DNA of 64,000 nt, taken from contig NZ_CP043839.1 in assembly GCF_032878955.1 (NCBI RefSeq), positions 1,364,001 through 1,428,000 of the forward strand. Reading direction: 5' to 3'. A program made the position numbers and the translations under genes. Shown one piece after another: positions 18,074 to 27,316 of this stretch. The notes under the pieces were generated by a model. The model worked only from the letters and a program-made list of their open reading frames with translations. It was not told the DNA's origin and did no database searches. How positions within the stretch are numbered: the first letter of the stretch is position 1; each line of letters opens with the position of its first letter. This DNA is from Butyricimonas paravirosa. Its GTDB lineage: Bacteria > Bacteroidota > Bacteroidia > Bacteroidales > Marinifilaceae.

Positions 18074-18550
18074 ATGAGTGCAAAATATCAAATCGATGAC
18101 ATTGATCGCAAGATCTTGTCTCATCTTGTAAAAAATGCAAGAATTCCCTTTTTGGAAATAGCCCGGGAATGTGGCATATCCGGAGCCGCCATCCACCAAC
18201 GCGTGAAAAAGATGGAAGACTCCGGTATTATCGAAGGTTCCCGTTTTATCGTGAAACCCGACGCACTTGGTTTTGGAGTATGTGCTTTTATCGGGGTTAT
18301 CCTTGACCACGCTCACACCTACAAGACTGTCGTGAAAGAGATTGAAAGCATCCCGGAAGTTACAGAATGTCACTTTATCACGGGCGGCTTTACCTTCTTG
18401 ATTAAATTAAGATGCAACGATCACCAGCACTTGATGGATATTCTGATCAACACGTTACAGAACATCCCCGGTATCGCTAAAACCGAAACATTCATCTCCT
18501 TGGATCAGCTTATCGAGAAACAGATAGCCCTATCTCCACAGGACAAATAG
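18074..18550 (+). CDS. Lrp/AsnC-family transcriptional regulator
   Basis: A 158-residue regulator that binds DNA in response to amino acids or related ligands. The N-terminal helix-turn-helix is typical (DDIDRKILSHLVKNARIPFLEIARE then GAAIHQRVKKMEDSGII). The C-terminal RAM ligand domain spans about residues 70-150 (FITGGFTFLIKLRC). It is co-transcribed with the TetR-like gene and ends 15 bases from the convergent lipid-kinase gene, leaving little room for a terminator. Its targets are unknown. Confidence 0.92.
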   Translation: MSAKYQIDDIDRKILSHLVKNARIPFLEIARECGISGAAIHQRVKKMEDSGIIEGSRFIVKPDALGFGVCAFIGVILDHAHTYKTVVKEIESIPEVTECHFITGGFTFLIKLRCNDHQHLMDILINTLQNIPGIAKTETFISLDQLIEKQIALSPQDK

Positions 18551-18565
18551 TCGTTTTAAGTTAAA

Positions 18566-19474
18566 TCAAACCGTCATATTTTTCTTCTTCCTGGATAGTT
18601 TTGGGGCAATTACTTTCAATACTCCAGGAAGTACTTTTACCTTTACCGGGGATTCCAAAATATACGGGTCTCCATCAATATGGGCTTTATTCAAGTCTCC
18701 TTCCAAAATCGCCTCCTTGCATTGGATTTCGCTAAAATAAGGAAGTCGGGCGATCTTGGAATTCATAAAGCAATAGAGGAAACGAGGTATTTGATAATAT
18801 TTAGGCCTCTTCAAAATGCAAATATCAACCAGCCCGTCCCGTAACGAGGCTTTGGGGGCTATCGAGGCATTATTTCCATACTGGGAACTATTGGCAACAC
18901 TCAAAACGAAACAATCTTCCTCCCACGTTTTCCCGTCTATATGAAACACGTAACGCTTACCGGGGTAACGAAACCACATATGTATGATTGAATAGATGTA
19001 GGAGAATATACCCCGGATCTTCATCCTACTAAAAAAGTGAGCCACTTCGGCATCAAAGCCGAAACCACTCACGTTCAACGAGTAGTGGCCATTAATCTCC
19101 ACGACATCAATATCCGTGGTTTCACTTTTCAAAATCTGTTTCAACGCTTTATTCATCATCTGGGAAAAGCCTAAATGACGGGCAAAGCCGTTACCACTCC
19201 CCAAAGAAATCACGCCAAAAGCAATTCCTGTATTTATCAAGGCAGTACCGATTTCATTTACCGTACCATCTCCACCTGCCGCAATGATATGCGTGTAATT
19301 CTGATGCTTGGCCTGCTCCACGATCTCTTTCGCGTGCCCGGCATATTCCGTGAAACGTATATTGTACTCGATGTGTTTGTACGCCGCAATATGCCTTATC
19401 CGGTAAGGAATCTCCCAGCCCAAACCGAACCCCGATATAGGATTCACGATAAACAATATTCGATAATGAACCAT
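18566..19474 (-). CDS. Diacylglycerol kinase-like lipid kinase (DgkB/YegS family)
   Basis: A soluble, membrane-associated lipid kinase of 302 residues that phosphorylates diacylglycerol or a similar lipid with ATP. Family motifs are clear: FIVNPISGFG, the nucleotide-binding AAGGDGTVNEIG and the SLGSGNGFARHLGF stretch. A C-terminal beta-sandwich has ILEGDLNKAHIDGDPY. The ATG at 19474 is chosen; the open frame upstream runs through an AT-rich intergenic repeat that is unlikely to be coding. It is downstream of UDP-glucose dehydrogenase on the same strand. Confidence 0.9.
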   Translation of the reverse strand: MVHYRILFIVNPISGFGLGWEIPYRIRHIAAYKHIEYNIRFTEYAGHAKEIVEQAKHQNYTHIIAAGGDGTVNEIGTALINTGIAFGVISLGSGNGFARHLGFSQMMNKALKQILKSETTDIDVVEINGHYSLNVSGFGFDAEVAHFFSRMKIRGIFSYIYSIIHMWFRYPGKRYVFHIDGKTWEEDCFVLSVANSSQYGNNASIAPKASLRDGLVDICILKRPKYYQIPRFLYCFMNSKIARLPYFSEIQCKEAILEGDLNKAHIDGDPYILESPVKVKVLPGVLKVIAPKLSRKKKNMTV

Positions 19475-19512
19475 TTCAATTTTAGATTTATTGATTTTAG
19501 ATTTTAGATTTC
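19475..19512. repeat. AT-rich intergenic repeat of the TTTTAGATT family
   Basis: Tandem-like copies of TTTTAGATT lie between the lipid kinase and ugd genes. The same word recurs in the spacers around 26,500 and, in altered form, around 14,100. Confidence 0.5.
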
Positions 19513-19576
19513 CACGCACAAACCTGACACTTTTTTGTCGCAAATCATAAATCTATTCATTGTCAATTTTCAATTG

Positions 19577-20899
19577 CTAATTGTCTTTCCGTCCGATTCC
19601 GTAATACATATAACCGAATTCTTTCATTTGTTCCGGGCTGTATATATTTCTTCCGTCAAATATAATTTTATGCTTTAATGCTTTTTCGATAAAAGTAAAT
19701 TTGGGAATCTTGAATTCGGCCCATTCCGTCACCACGATCAAGGCATCGGCATCGGTCAGCGCATCGTACATATTATCCGCGTATTCGATACGATCCCCAA
19801 TCCGTCTCTTACACTCTTCCATGGCCACCGGATCAAATCCTCGTACCACGGCTCCGGCCTCCACTAATTTATCAATCAACACCAATGAAGGCGCTTCCCG
19901 CAAATCATCCGTACCCGGTTTAAACGATAAACCCCACATGGCAAAACGTTTTCCCGTCAAATCCGTCCCGAAGTGTGAAGTGATCTTTCTAAACAACACG
20001 CTCTTTTGTTTCTCGTTCACCCGCTCCACCGCTTTCAGTAACTCTAAGCTATGTCCATGATCATCTCCCGTACGAATCAACGCTTTCACGTCCTTCGGGA
20101 AACAAGATCCCCCGTAACCGCATCCGGCATTCAGGAACTTCTTCCCGATACGAGAATCACTACCGATACCTTTCTTCACGGCCTCCACGTCAGCCCCGAC
20201 AATCTCGCACAAATTAGCAATGTCATTCATAAACGAAATACGGGTAGCCAGCATCGAGTTCGCCGCGTATTTAGTCATTTCCGCCGATAATATATCCATG
20301 AAATAAATCGGTGTGTTATTCAATATGAAAGCATGATATAAACGTTCCATGACCCGACGGGCGCGATCGCTCTCCACCCCGATCACCACGCGATCCGGAG
20401 AGATAAAATCGTTCACCGCATCCCCTTCCTTCAAGAATTCCGGGTTAGAAGCCACGTCAAATGCCACTTCCACTCCTCGTTTTCCCAAAGCAGCCTGAAT
20501 TACTCCTTTCACCTTGTAATTCGTTCCCACGGGTACCGTTGATTTCGTCACCACAACAATATAGTCATTTATGAGTTCCCCGACTTCACGAGCCACATCC
20601 AGCACGTAGTGCAAGTCGGCACTCCCGTCTTCATCAGGTGGGGTTCCCACGGCAATAAAAACAGCATCTGCATCCTTCAATGCCTCTTTCAACGATGTAG
20701 TGAAAAAGAGGCGTCCATCTTCCCGGTTCCGGGTAACCAACTCTGCCAACCCCGGTTCATAAATAGGCATTCCCCCATTATTCAACAACTCGATCTTGGC
20801 ATTGTTAACATCGACACACGTTACAGTTACTCCCGTTTCGGCTAAACACGTTCCGGATACAAGTCCGACATAACCGGTTCCAACAACAGCTATTCTCAT
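19577..20899 (-). CDS. ugd: UDP-glucose 6-dehydrogenase
   Basis: Oxidises UDP-glucose to UDP-glucuronate with NAD, feeding capsule or LPS sugars. The 440-residue protein has the N-terminal Rossmann motif VVGTGYVGLVSGTCLAETG, NAD-site IAVGTPPDEDGSADL and substrate motif ASNPEFLKEGDAVNDF. The catalytic Cys266 lies in CGYGGSCFPKDVKAL. The C-terminal UDP-binding domain has GLSFKPGTDDLREAPS. Length and motifs are complete. UDP-N-acetylglucosamine or mannosamine dehydrogenases are the nearest alternatives, but the pattern favours Ugd. Confidence 0.93.
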   Translation of the reverse strand: MRIAVVGTGYVGLVSGTCLAETGVTVTCVDVNNAKIELLNNGGMPIYEPGLAELVTRNREDGRLFFTTSLKEALKDADAVFIAVGTPPDEDGSADLHYVLDVAREVGELINDYIVVVTKSTVPVGTNYKVKGVIQAALGKRGVEVAFDVASNPEFLKEGDAVNDFISPDRVVIGVESDRARRVMERLYHAFILNNTPIYFMDILSAEMTKYAANSMLATRISFMNDIANLCEIVGADVEAVKKGIGSDSRIGKKFLNAGCGYGGSCFPKDVKALIRTGDDHGHSLELLKAVERVNEKQKSVLFRKITSHFGTDLTGKRFAMWGLSFKPGTDDLREAPSLVLIDKLVEAGAVVRGFDPVAMEECKRRIGDRIEYADNMYDALTDADALIVVTEWAEFKIPKFTFIEKALKHKIIFDGRNIYSPEQMKEFGYMYYGIGRKDN

Positions 20900-20997
20900 A
20901 TTATCTTATTTTACCTCCCTAATTAGGGTCTGATTTTTCATTCTCGCAAAAATATAAATTTAAAACGAACAATAAGTTCCCATACCGTTTTTTTATT

Positions 20998-21005
20998 TAA
21001 TTTTG
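20998..21005 (+). promoter_or_regulatory. Likely promoter box for the alpha-2-macroglobulin gene
   Basis: TAATTTTG is an exact TAnnTTTG minus-7 box, 28 bases before the ATG. No clear minus-33 box is visible, though the upstream region is T-rich. Confidence 0.45.
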
Positions 21006-21033
21006 TCTTAATGATAAATCAAACATTACCAGC

Positions 21034-24000
21034 ATGAAAAAAAGAATTCTTCTTTTTCCTTTACTGTTTTTGATGATCACGATCTTTTCGTGCAAAGATA
21101 AAACCAAGGAACAAAGCAAGCTAGAGTATAGCAAATACATTTCCGGCTTTACCCAGGGAATGATAAAATCCTCCGACCCGATCTATGTTCGGTTGGAAAA
21201 TAACGTTCTGCAGGCTGGGGACAGTCTTCCCACGCAGATCGAAAAACTACTAAAGATCTCCCCGAAAGCAGAGGGAACCATATCTCTACGGGACGGTAAC
21301 ATTATCGAGTTTACCCCCACCAAGCCTCTAAAAAACGGGCAAACATACGACATCAGTCTCTACCTGGACAAACTCTGCAAAGTCCCTTCCGACTTGTCAA
21401 CCTTCCGTTTCAGCGTGAAAGTCCTCCCTCTCGTATTCGCGTTCCAAGAAGGCAGCTTGAACATCGACCCCACGGATAACAACAGATTTTCCTACCGGGC
21501 CTCCATCACGAATTCCGATGCCGTGGCCCCTGCCGAAATAGAGTTACTTGTAAAAGCAACGATCAATGGTTTGTCCCACAAACTAGAATGGGAACACACG
21601 CCCTACATCCACTACTTCACTGTTCCGGACATCAGTCGGACAGACAAAACACAATCGCTGGAGTTAAGTTTCAATAAAAAGGTGAAAAACGGGAACGACT
21701 TGATCGTGGAGATCCCCGGTTCAAAAATATTTTCCGTACTGGAAGTCAAAGCGAGTGATGAAAACTCCCAGACCATAGACGTCACCCTCTCAGACAACGT
21801 GGATGCCTCTCAGGATTTACAGGGATTAATCACCGTGGACGGGGTGAATCGCCTAAACTTCAACGTGCAGGGTAACATCATCCGAATATATTCCAATGAA
21901 CGGGATAAGATGCAAGGTGTCGTTCAAGTAAATATCTATAAAGGTATCAAAAACTCATTCGGTGAAAAATTGAAATCGGATGCCACCTACAACGTCAGTT
22001 TCGCCTCCGCCAAACCTGCTGTTGCCTTTATCGGCGAGGGAACATTTACGCCAGCCGAGGGGAACGTGCTGATCCCCTTCTCCGCGGTAGCGTTGAAAGC
22101 CGTGCAATTGCGGGTCGTGAAGGTATTCAACCAAAACATGAACTTCTACTTGCAAGACGGTAATTATAATTACAGTAGCGATTACCAACTACGCCGGGTG
22201 GGACGTATCATTCTGGATAAGAAAATCCCACTTGAGAAAGAAGGACACCAAATAAATGCGAACAAATGGCAGGACTACACGATAAACCTGGCAGACCATA
22301 TACAACTGGAAAAAGGAGTTATCTACCGGGTTCAACTGAAATTCCAAAAGTCCTACACAACCCTAGCCTGCGCTAACGAGGGGGATGGAATCACGGAAAA
22401 CGATTGGGATTCCCAGTCTGATTATGACTATTATGATGACGACGATTATTACTATAATTACCCGTCCGACTACTCGTGGGAAGAACGGGACGATCCCTGT
22501 TCCAACTCTTATTACTACGTGTCCGATCGTTTCCCCAGAAGAAACTTGATTGTCACCTCACTCGGCCTTACCGCCAAAACCGGAAGTGACGGTAAATACG
22601 TGGTAGCCGTGAACGACCTGCTCACGGCCGCTCCCGTGGAAAGTTGCAAAATACTCTTCTTCAATTACCAGAACCAGAAGATTGATTCTGCCGTAACCAA
22701 CAATTTGGGAATCGCAACCGCACGAGTACAAGGGAAACCGTTCATCGTGCTTGCCGTCAAGGGAAACGACAAAGCCTATTTAAAAGTAAGCGATGCAAAT
22801 TCTCTATCATACAGCAACTTTGACATCAGTGGCGAAGTCGTGCAACAGGGAATAAAAGGTTTCATTTATGGAGAACGGGGCGTGTGGCGTCCGGGAAATG
22901 AAATACACCTCTCTTTCATGCTGGAAGACAAAGAGAAGGTGATTCCCGTGGGACACCCCATCATTGCCGAACTCTACGACCCGAATGGTAACGTGGTTCA
23001 AACGAAACGTGAAGGACGTAACGAACACGGTCTCTATTGTTTCACTTTCAAAACAGACGAGCAAGCCGTCACGGGTTACTGGCGGGCAGTTGTACGTATC
23101 GGGGGAGTCTCCTTCTGGAAAACCGTCCGGATCGAAAGTATCAAACCGAATCGCCTCAGTATCGTGACCAACCTGCCGAATAACATTCTGGGAAATGGTA
23201 TTCCGGATAATTCCATTCCCGTGCAGACCCGTTGGTTGCATGGAGCCAAAACCAGCTCGCTGAAGGTCAACACCGAATTAAAGTTATCCCAGAGTAACAC
23301 CACGTTCCCGGGATACAAAGAATATAGTTTTGATGATCGATCTCGTTATTTTAACGCGACCACAACGACCTTCTTTGAAGGAACTACTGATGCGGAGGGT
23401 AATTTTACCCTATCGGCTGATGAAATCAGCACGGAGAACGCACCGGGAATGCTGAATGCACTCCTCACGCTACGGGTATTCGAACCCGGCGGGGACTTCA
23501 GCATCACGACAGCCGGATTCAAATATTCACCTTATGAAGAATATGTCGGCGTGAAACTTCCTGATTCCGAGGATAACTGGTACTCCGCAGGCAAACCGAT
23601 CCCCATCGCGGGAGCCGTGCTTACGGCCGACGGGAAGCCGGTATCTGACAGGGAAATCGAAGTTGAAGTCTATACCTTGGAATGGCGCTGGTGGTGGGAT
23701 TCCGAAAGAGACAACATCGGATCGTACGTGAACCGCTCCTACCGTAAACCGGTCTTCAATAAAATCGTGAAAAGCCAAAATGGCAAATTCAATATTGACG
23801 TTACCTGCAACCAGTGGGGACGCTACTACGTGATCGCGAGAGATAAATTCTCCGGCCATTCCTCCGGAACTACCTTCTACGTGAGTTCTTGGCGGAACGA
23901 CATGAACATCCCGGGTATGGCCACCCTACTCACCTTAACCAGCGATAAGAAAGCATACCGTGCCGGAGAGAAAATAAAAATCACCTTCCCTTCTTCCGAG

Positions 24001-26496
24001 GGTAGCGTGGCGCTCGTGAGCGTTGAAAACGGGAAAACCGTGAAAGACATATTCCGTGTACCTACATCTGCCGGTTCCACCTCTTTCGAGATCGAGGCGA
24101 CCAGTGAAATGTGTCCCAATATCTACGTCAATGTCTCCCTCATTCAACCTCACAAAAACCGGAACAATGACAAGCCGATTCGTCTGTATGGCGTACTGAA
24201 CATCAATATTGACGATCCTAACTTACGCTTGACCCCAAAGATCGATATGGCACAGGAACTTCGCCCGTCACAGGATTTCACGGTTTCCGTGAGCGAAAAG
24301 GACGGCAAACCGATGACTTATTCCATTGCTATTGTCGATGAAGGATTGTTATCCCTGACCTCGTTCAAGACCCCGAACCCCTTCCCCGCATTCTATGCAA
24401 GAGAAGCACTCGGCGTGAAAACGTGGGACTTCTATGACGATGTTATCGGAGCCTTCGGGGGACGCTTGGAGAAAGCATTTGCCGTGGGAGGTGACGAATC
24501 CCTGGAACCGGAAGAAAACCGGAAAAGCGATCGTTTTACTCCCGTGGTAATCTTTAAAGGTCCGTTTACTATCAAGAGCGGGGAAAAGAAAACACACACC
24601 TTCCGGATGCCGGAATACATCGGGGAAGTACGCACAATGGTCGTTGCCGAGGACAACGGACGCTATGGTTCTGCCTCGCAAAGCACGAAAGTCAACAAAC
24701 CGTTGATGCTCAACGTCACGATGCCTCGTCTGTTCACCCCGGGAGACGTGATCGAAATTCCGGTAACCCTGTTCGCCATGAAAGAGAACATCAAGAATGT
24801 TACCGTGAACATCAAGACCGACGATAAGATTGAAATCATTGAACCCGCAAGCAAAGAAGCCCACTTCTCCGGCACGGGAGAACAGATCATATTCTTCAAG
24901 GTAAAAATCAAGGAAAACATTGGTAAATCCACGTTGACCTTCACGGCACAAAGCGGTTCGGAGAAAGCCCATTTCAGCTGTGATGTTGACATCCGCATAC
25001 CGAATCCCAAGGTGACCCGGGTAGATGCGCGGGAAGTGGCAAGCGGTGAATCCATCACATTCAACAACACGATGGAAGGTTTGGAACCCGCCTCATTCCT
25101 CGAAATCACCTCTATCCCGGCGCTTAATTTGGAACAACGTCTCGGCTACTTGATTCGTTACCCGCACGGATGCGGAGAGCAAATCACCTCTGCCGTGTTC
25201 CCGCAGCTCATGCTTGACCGAATCATGGATCTCAGCGAGGCTCAGAAAGTAACCGCAGAATTGCATGTAAAAGACGTCATTTCCCGCTTGCGCAACTACC
25301 AAGTAAGCAATGGTGGGTTCAGCTACTGGTCGAACTCCAGCTACGTTTCAGACTGGGTTTCCACGTACATCACGGACTTCCTGATTCAAGCCGAGAAAGT
25401 CGGTTATCGAATCCCGACTTCCATGAAAAACTCCGCTCTTGACTACCTGGCAAAACAAGCAAATGCTTGGCGACGGGGGGATTATTACTCGGAAATCGAA
25501 CAATCCTACCGCCTCTACGTGCTTGCTCTTGCCGGCAAACCCAATATGGCAGCCATGAACCGGATGAAGGAAGATACCTACAAAAACCCGATCGCCCGTT
25601 GGCAACTGGCAGGAGCCTACGCCTTGGGCAAACACGAAAAGATTGCCAAAGCGTTGATCGCCAATCTTCCGGCAGAAGCTGAACTATATCGTCAGCTTGG
25701 CAGATGTTACGGCTCTGACCTTCGTGACAATGCGATCATCATGCAAAGTATGATCAACATGGACATGAAAGACGAGGCATACAAACTCATGCAGAAAATG
25801 GCCCGCAAATTCGCATCCAACGAATGGTTAAGTACACAAGAAAGTGCTTTTGGCCTGTGTGCTATCGGTAACTACGTGGAACGATACTTCAAGGATGGTA
25901 ACGGCATTGATGTCCAGATCGGGAAAGACAACTACAAGACGGCAAAAACCGTGTTGCAAAAAGAGTTGGCCGTGAAGAACAACAAATCGGAAGTGACCGT
26001 GAAAAACAACTCTTCGGGAACGCTCCACGTGCGCACCATCAACAGCTCCACGCCATTGGGAGTGATCACGCAAAGCGAAATGTCCGGGTTGAAAATGACG
26101 GTCAACTACTACCGCAACGGCACTCGGAACAACGAACCCAATTATAAACAAGGAGAAGACATCGTGGCCGAAATCACGATCCAGAATACCGGAAATATCG
26201 GTTTATACGAGGAATTGGCATTAACTTTCATGTTCCCCTCCGGTTTCGAGTTCCTCAATGAACGTCTCACGACAGGCGTGAACCCGTTCCAAGGAACCGA
26301 CAACGTGGACATCCGGGATGACCGGGCATACCTCTATTTCTCGTTGAAACAAGGCCAATCGAAAACTTTCAAACTTCGCTTTAATGCAGCGTACTCCGGA
26401 ACTTACCTACTTCCGGCCATCACCTGCTCGGCGATGTACGATAACTCGATTACCGCCACCCTACCGGGGAACACGATCACGATAAACAGAGAGTGA
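21034..26496 (+). CDS. Bacterial alpha-2-macroglobulin lipoprotein with intact thioester
   Basis: A giant 1820-residue cell-envelope lipoprotein thought to trap or inhibit attacking proteases. The signal peptide ends in a lipobox (TIFSC, Cys20). Repeated macroglobulin beta-domains follow, including the MG2-like region GFIYGERGVWRPGNEIHLSF near residue 610. A bait-like and A2M middle segment begins near 1080. The thioester motif GCGEQ places the reactive Cys at 1380, with an alpha-alpha toroid after it (YQVSNGGFSYW) and a C-terminal receptor-like domain. Residues about 460-500 form an odd Asp/Tyr-rich insert. No penicillin-binding protein 1C gene is adjacent, unlike the common A2M-PbpC pairing. 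Confidence 0.92.
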   Translation: MKKRILLFPLLFLMITIFSCKDKTKEQSKLEYSKYISGFTQGMIKSSDPIYVRLENNVLQAGDSLPTQIEKLLKISPKAEGTISLRDGNIIEFTPTKPLKNGQTYDISLYLDKLCKVPSDLSTFRFSVKVLPLVFAFQEGSLNIDPTDNNRFSYRASITNSDAVAPAEIELLVKATINGLSHKLEWEHTPYIHYFTVPDISRTDKTQSLELSFNKKVKNGNDLIVEIPGSKIFSVLEVKASDENSQTIDVTLSDNVDASQDLQGLITVDGVNRLNFNVQGNIIRIYSNERDKMQGVVQVNIYKGIKNSFGEKLKSDATYNVSFASAKPAVAFIGEGTFTPAEGNVLIPFSAVALKAVQLRVVKVFNQNMNFYLQDGNYNYSSDYQLRRVGRIILDKKIPLEKEGHQINANKWQDYTINLADHIQLEKGVIYRVQLKFQKSYTTLACANEGDGITENDWDSQSDYDYYDDDDYYYNYPSDYSWEERDDPCSNSYYYVSDRFPRRNLIVTSLGLTAKTGSDGKYVVAVNDLLTAAPVESCKILFFNYQNQKIDSAVTNNLGIATARVQGKPFIVLAVKGNDKAYLKVSDANSLSYSNFDISGEVVQQGIKGFIYGERGVWRPGNEIHLSFMLEDKEKVIPVGHPIIAELYDPNGNVVQTKREGRNEHGLYCFTFKTDEQAVTGYWRAVVRIGGVSFWKTVRIESIKPNRLSIVTNLPNNILGNGIPDNSIPVQTRWLHGAKTSSLKVNTELKLSQSNTTFPGYKEYSFDDRSRYFNATTTTFFEGTTDAEGNFTLSADEISTENAPGMLNALLTLRVFEPGGDFSITTAGFKYSPYEEYVGVKLPDSEDNWYSAGKPIPIAGAVLTADGKPVSDREIEVEVYTLEWRWWWDSERDNIGSYVNRSYRKPVFNKIVKSQNGKFNIDVTCNQWGRYYVIARDKFSGHSSGTTFYVSSWRNDMNIPGMATLLTLTSDKKAYRAGEKIKITFPSSEGSVALVSVENGKTVKDIFRVPTSAGSTSFEIEATSEMCPNIYVNVSLIQPHKNRNNDKPIRLYGVLNINIDDPNLRLTPKIDMAQELRPSQDFTVSVSEKDGKPMTYSIAIVDEGLLSLTSFKTPNPFPAFYAREALGVKTWDFYDDVIGAFGGRLEKAFAVGGDESLEPEENRKSDRFTPVVIFKGPFTIKSGEKKTHTFRMPEYIGEVRTMVVAEDNGRYGSASQSTKVNKPLMLNVTMPRLFTPGDVIEIPVTLFAMKENIKNVTVNIKTDDKIEIIEPASKEAHFSGTGEQIIFFKVKIKENIGKSTLTFTAQSGSEKAHFSCDVDIRIPNPKVTRVDAREVASGESITFNNTMEGLEPASFLEITSIPALNLEQRLGYLIRYPHGCGEQITSAVFPQLMLDRIMDLSEAQKVTAELHVKDVISRLRNYQVSNGGFSYWSNSSYVSDWVSTYITDFLIQAEKVGYRIPTSMKNSALDYLAKQANAWRRGDYYSEIEQSYRLYVLALAGKPNMAAMNRMKEDTYKNPIARWQLAGAYALGKHEKIAKALIANLPAEAELYRQLGRCYGSDLRDNAIIMQSMINMDMKDEAYKLMQKMARKFASNEWLSTQESAFGLCAIGNYVERYFKDGNGIDVQIGKDNYKTAKTVLQKELAVKNNKSEVTVKNNSSGTLHVRTINSSTPLGVITQSEMSGLKMTVNYYRNGTRNNEPNYKQGEDIVAEITIQNTGNIGLYEELALTFMFPSGFEFLNERLTTGVNPFQGTDNVDIRDDRAYLYFSLKQGQSKTFKLRFNAAYSGTYLLPAITCSAMYDNSITATLPGNTITINRE

Positions 26497-26508
26497 TTAA
26501 TTTTAAAT

Positions 26509-26635
26509 TTTAGATTTTAGATTGAATGATTTCTGAATAAACAAAGGCCTTGTGTACCAGTTTTCAGTTTCTTCAATCTAAAATCTAAATTAATAACCTG
26601 CAACTTGTAACCTACCAACTTGTAACTTGCCTTCG
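26509..26635. repeat. Long AT-rich inverted repeat and CAACTTGTAACTTGC words downstream of the macroglobulin gene
   Basis: Bases 26509-26526 and 26572-26589 are a perfect 18-bp inverted repeat built from TTTAGATT words, with a 45-base loop; it could end transcription. It is followed at about 26596-26630 by repeated ACTTGTAAC words. One of these, CAACTTGTAACTTGC, recurs exactly in the spacer near 30,985. Confidence 0.65.
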
Positions 26636-26717
26636 GCAACATTTAATACATTTTTAAGAAAAAATTCATGCTTATTATTTAGAAATAGTCTACATTTGTC
26701 AAGCAAACGATTTAGAT

Positions 26718-27080
26718 ATGCGTCGAGAAAATGTAAATAAACTGATACACTTGTTCCTACTAGCTCTGTTTTTGAGCTATTACGGAAGTATCACCTTTTT
26801 CTCGCATTATCATGTGGTTAACGGGGTCACGATTGTCCATTCCCATTTCTTTTGCGGTCACGCCGATGCCGACGGGAAAGCCAATCACACGCACTCCCCC
26901 AAAGAGTTGACATTAATCGCCTACTTAACCACTTTCATCACCTTGATCAGTGCCGCATTGCTCATACTGATCTCTTTCTCGATAACCCAGAGACATTACC
27001 ATATCCGGAATCAGGCAGATGAACCGGACAAACATATTTTCACCTTAAGCCAACTCCGGGCTCCTCCCATTCTCGCGTAA
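26718..27080 (+). CDS. Small His-rich membrane protein of unknown function, next to a TonB receptor
   Basis: A 120-residue protein I cannot place in a named family. It has an N-terminal membrane segment (about 8-28), then a His-rich exposed loop with SHYHVV, IVHSHFFCGHADAD and HTHS. A second membrane segment (about 65-88) and a short charged tail follow. The His and Cys cluster could bind a metal such as zinc, copper or nickel. It lies just upstream of a TonB receptor, across a structured leader, so a role in metal or metal-chelate uptake or sensing is a reasonable inference. TACATTTG at 26691-26698 is an exact promoter box. Confidence 0.7.
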   Translation: MRRENVNKLIHLFLLALFLSYYGSITFFSHYHVVNGVTIVHSHFFCGHADADGKANHTHSPKELTLIAYLTTFITLISAALLILISFSITQRHYHIRNQADEPDKHIFTLSQLRAPPILA

Positions 27081-27101
27081 TTATTTCATTCAGACTAAAA
27101 A

Positions 27102-27298
27102 GCATTTCTCAAAGAAATGCAAGGGACTATAATTGTCTCCAGGCAGGTACGTCTCATGCCAAGCCATACTTTTTCCAAGAAAGGAAAACTATGGCCAAAC
27201 ATTAGGACATCCCTCTTGTTATCAGTCTAGTAAGCACAAAATTGCGTGCTTTCATTCTTAGAAAAAAATACCCCTCTTTCCCGGACAGGAATGAGGTA
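27102..27298 (+). promoter_or_regulatory. Highly structured leader region before a TonB receptor gene
   Basis: Several stems lie in under 200 bases. GCATTTCT/AGAAATGC (27102-27120) is a perfect 8-bp stem that may end the upstream gene. GCCATA...TATGGC with TTTTCC/GGAAAA inside (27163-27195) forms about 12 pairs. AAGCAC/GTGCTT (27232-27251) and an ATACC...GGTAT stem (about 27270-27299) follow. No known riboswitch consensus was recognised. The region may hold a metal-responsive element or simply terminators plus a promoter. Confidence 0.4.
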
Positions 27299-27316
27299 TA
27301 AAATAATTACGTACAA

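Noticed and set aside
27081..27316. Cobalamin or other known riboswitch before the TonB receptor
   Set aside because: The region is structured, but the conserved B12-box and other known consensus elements could not be found by eye.
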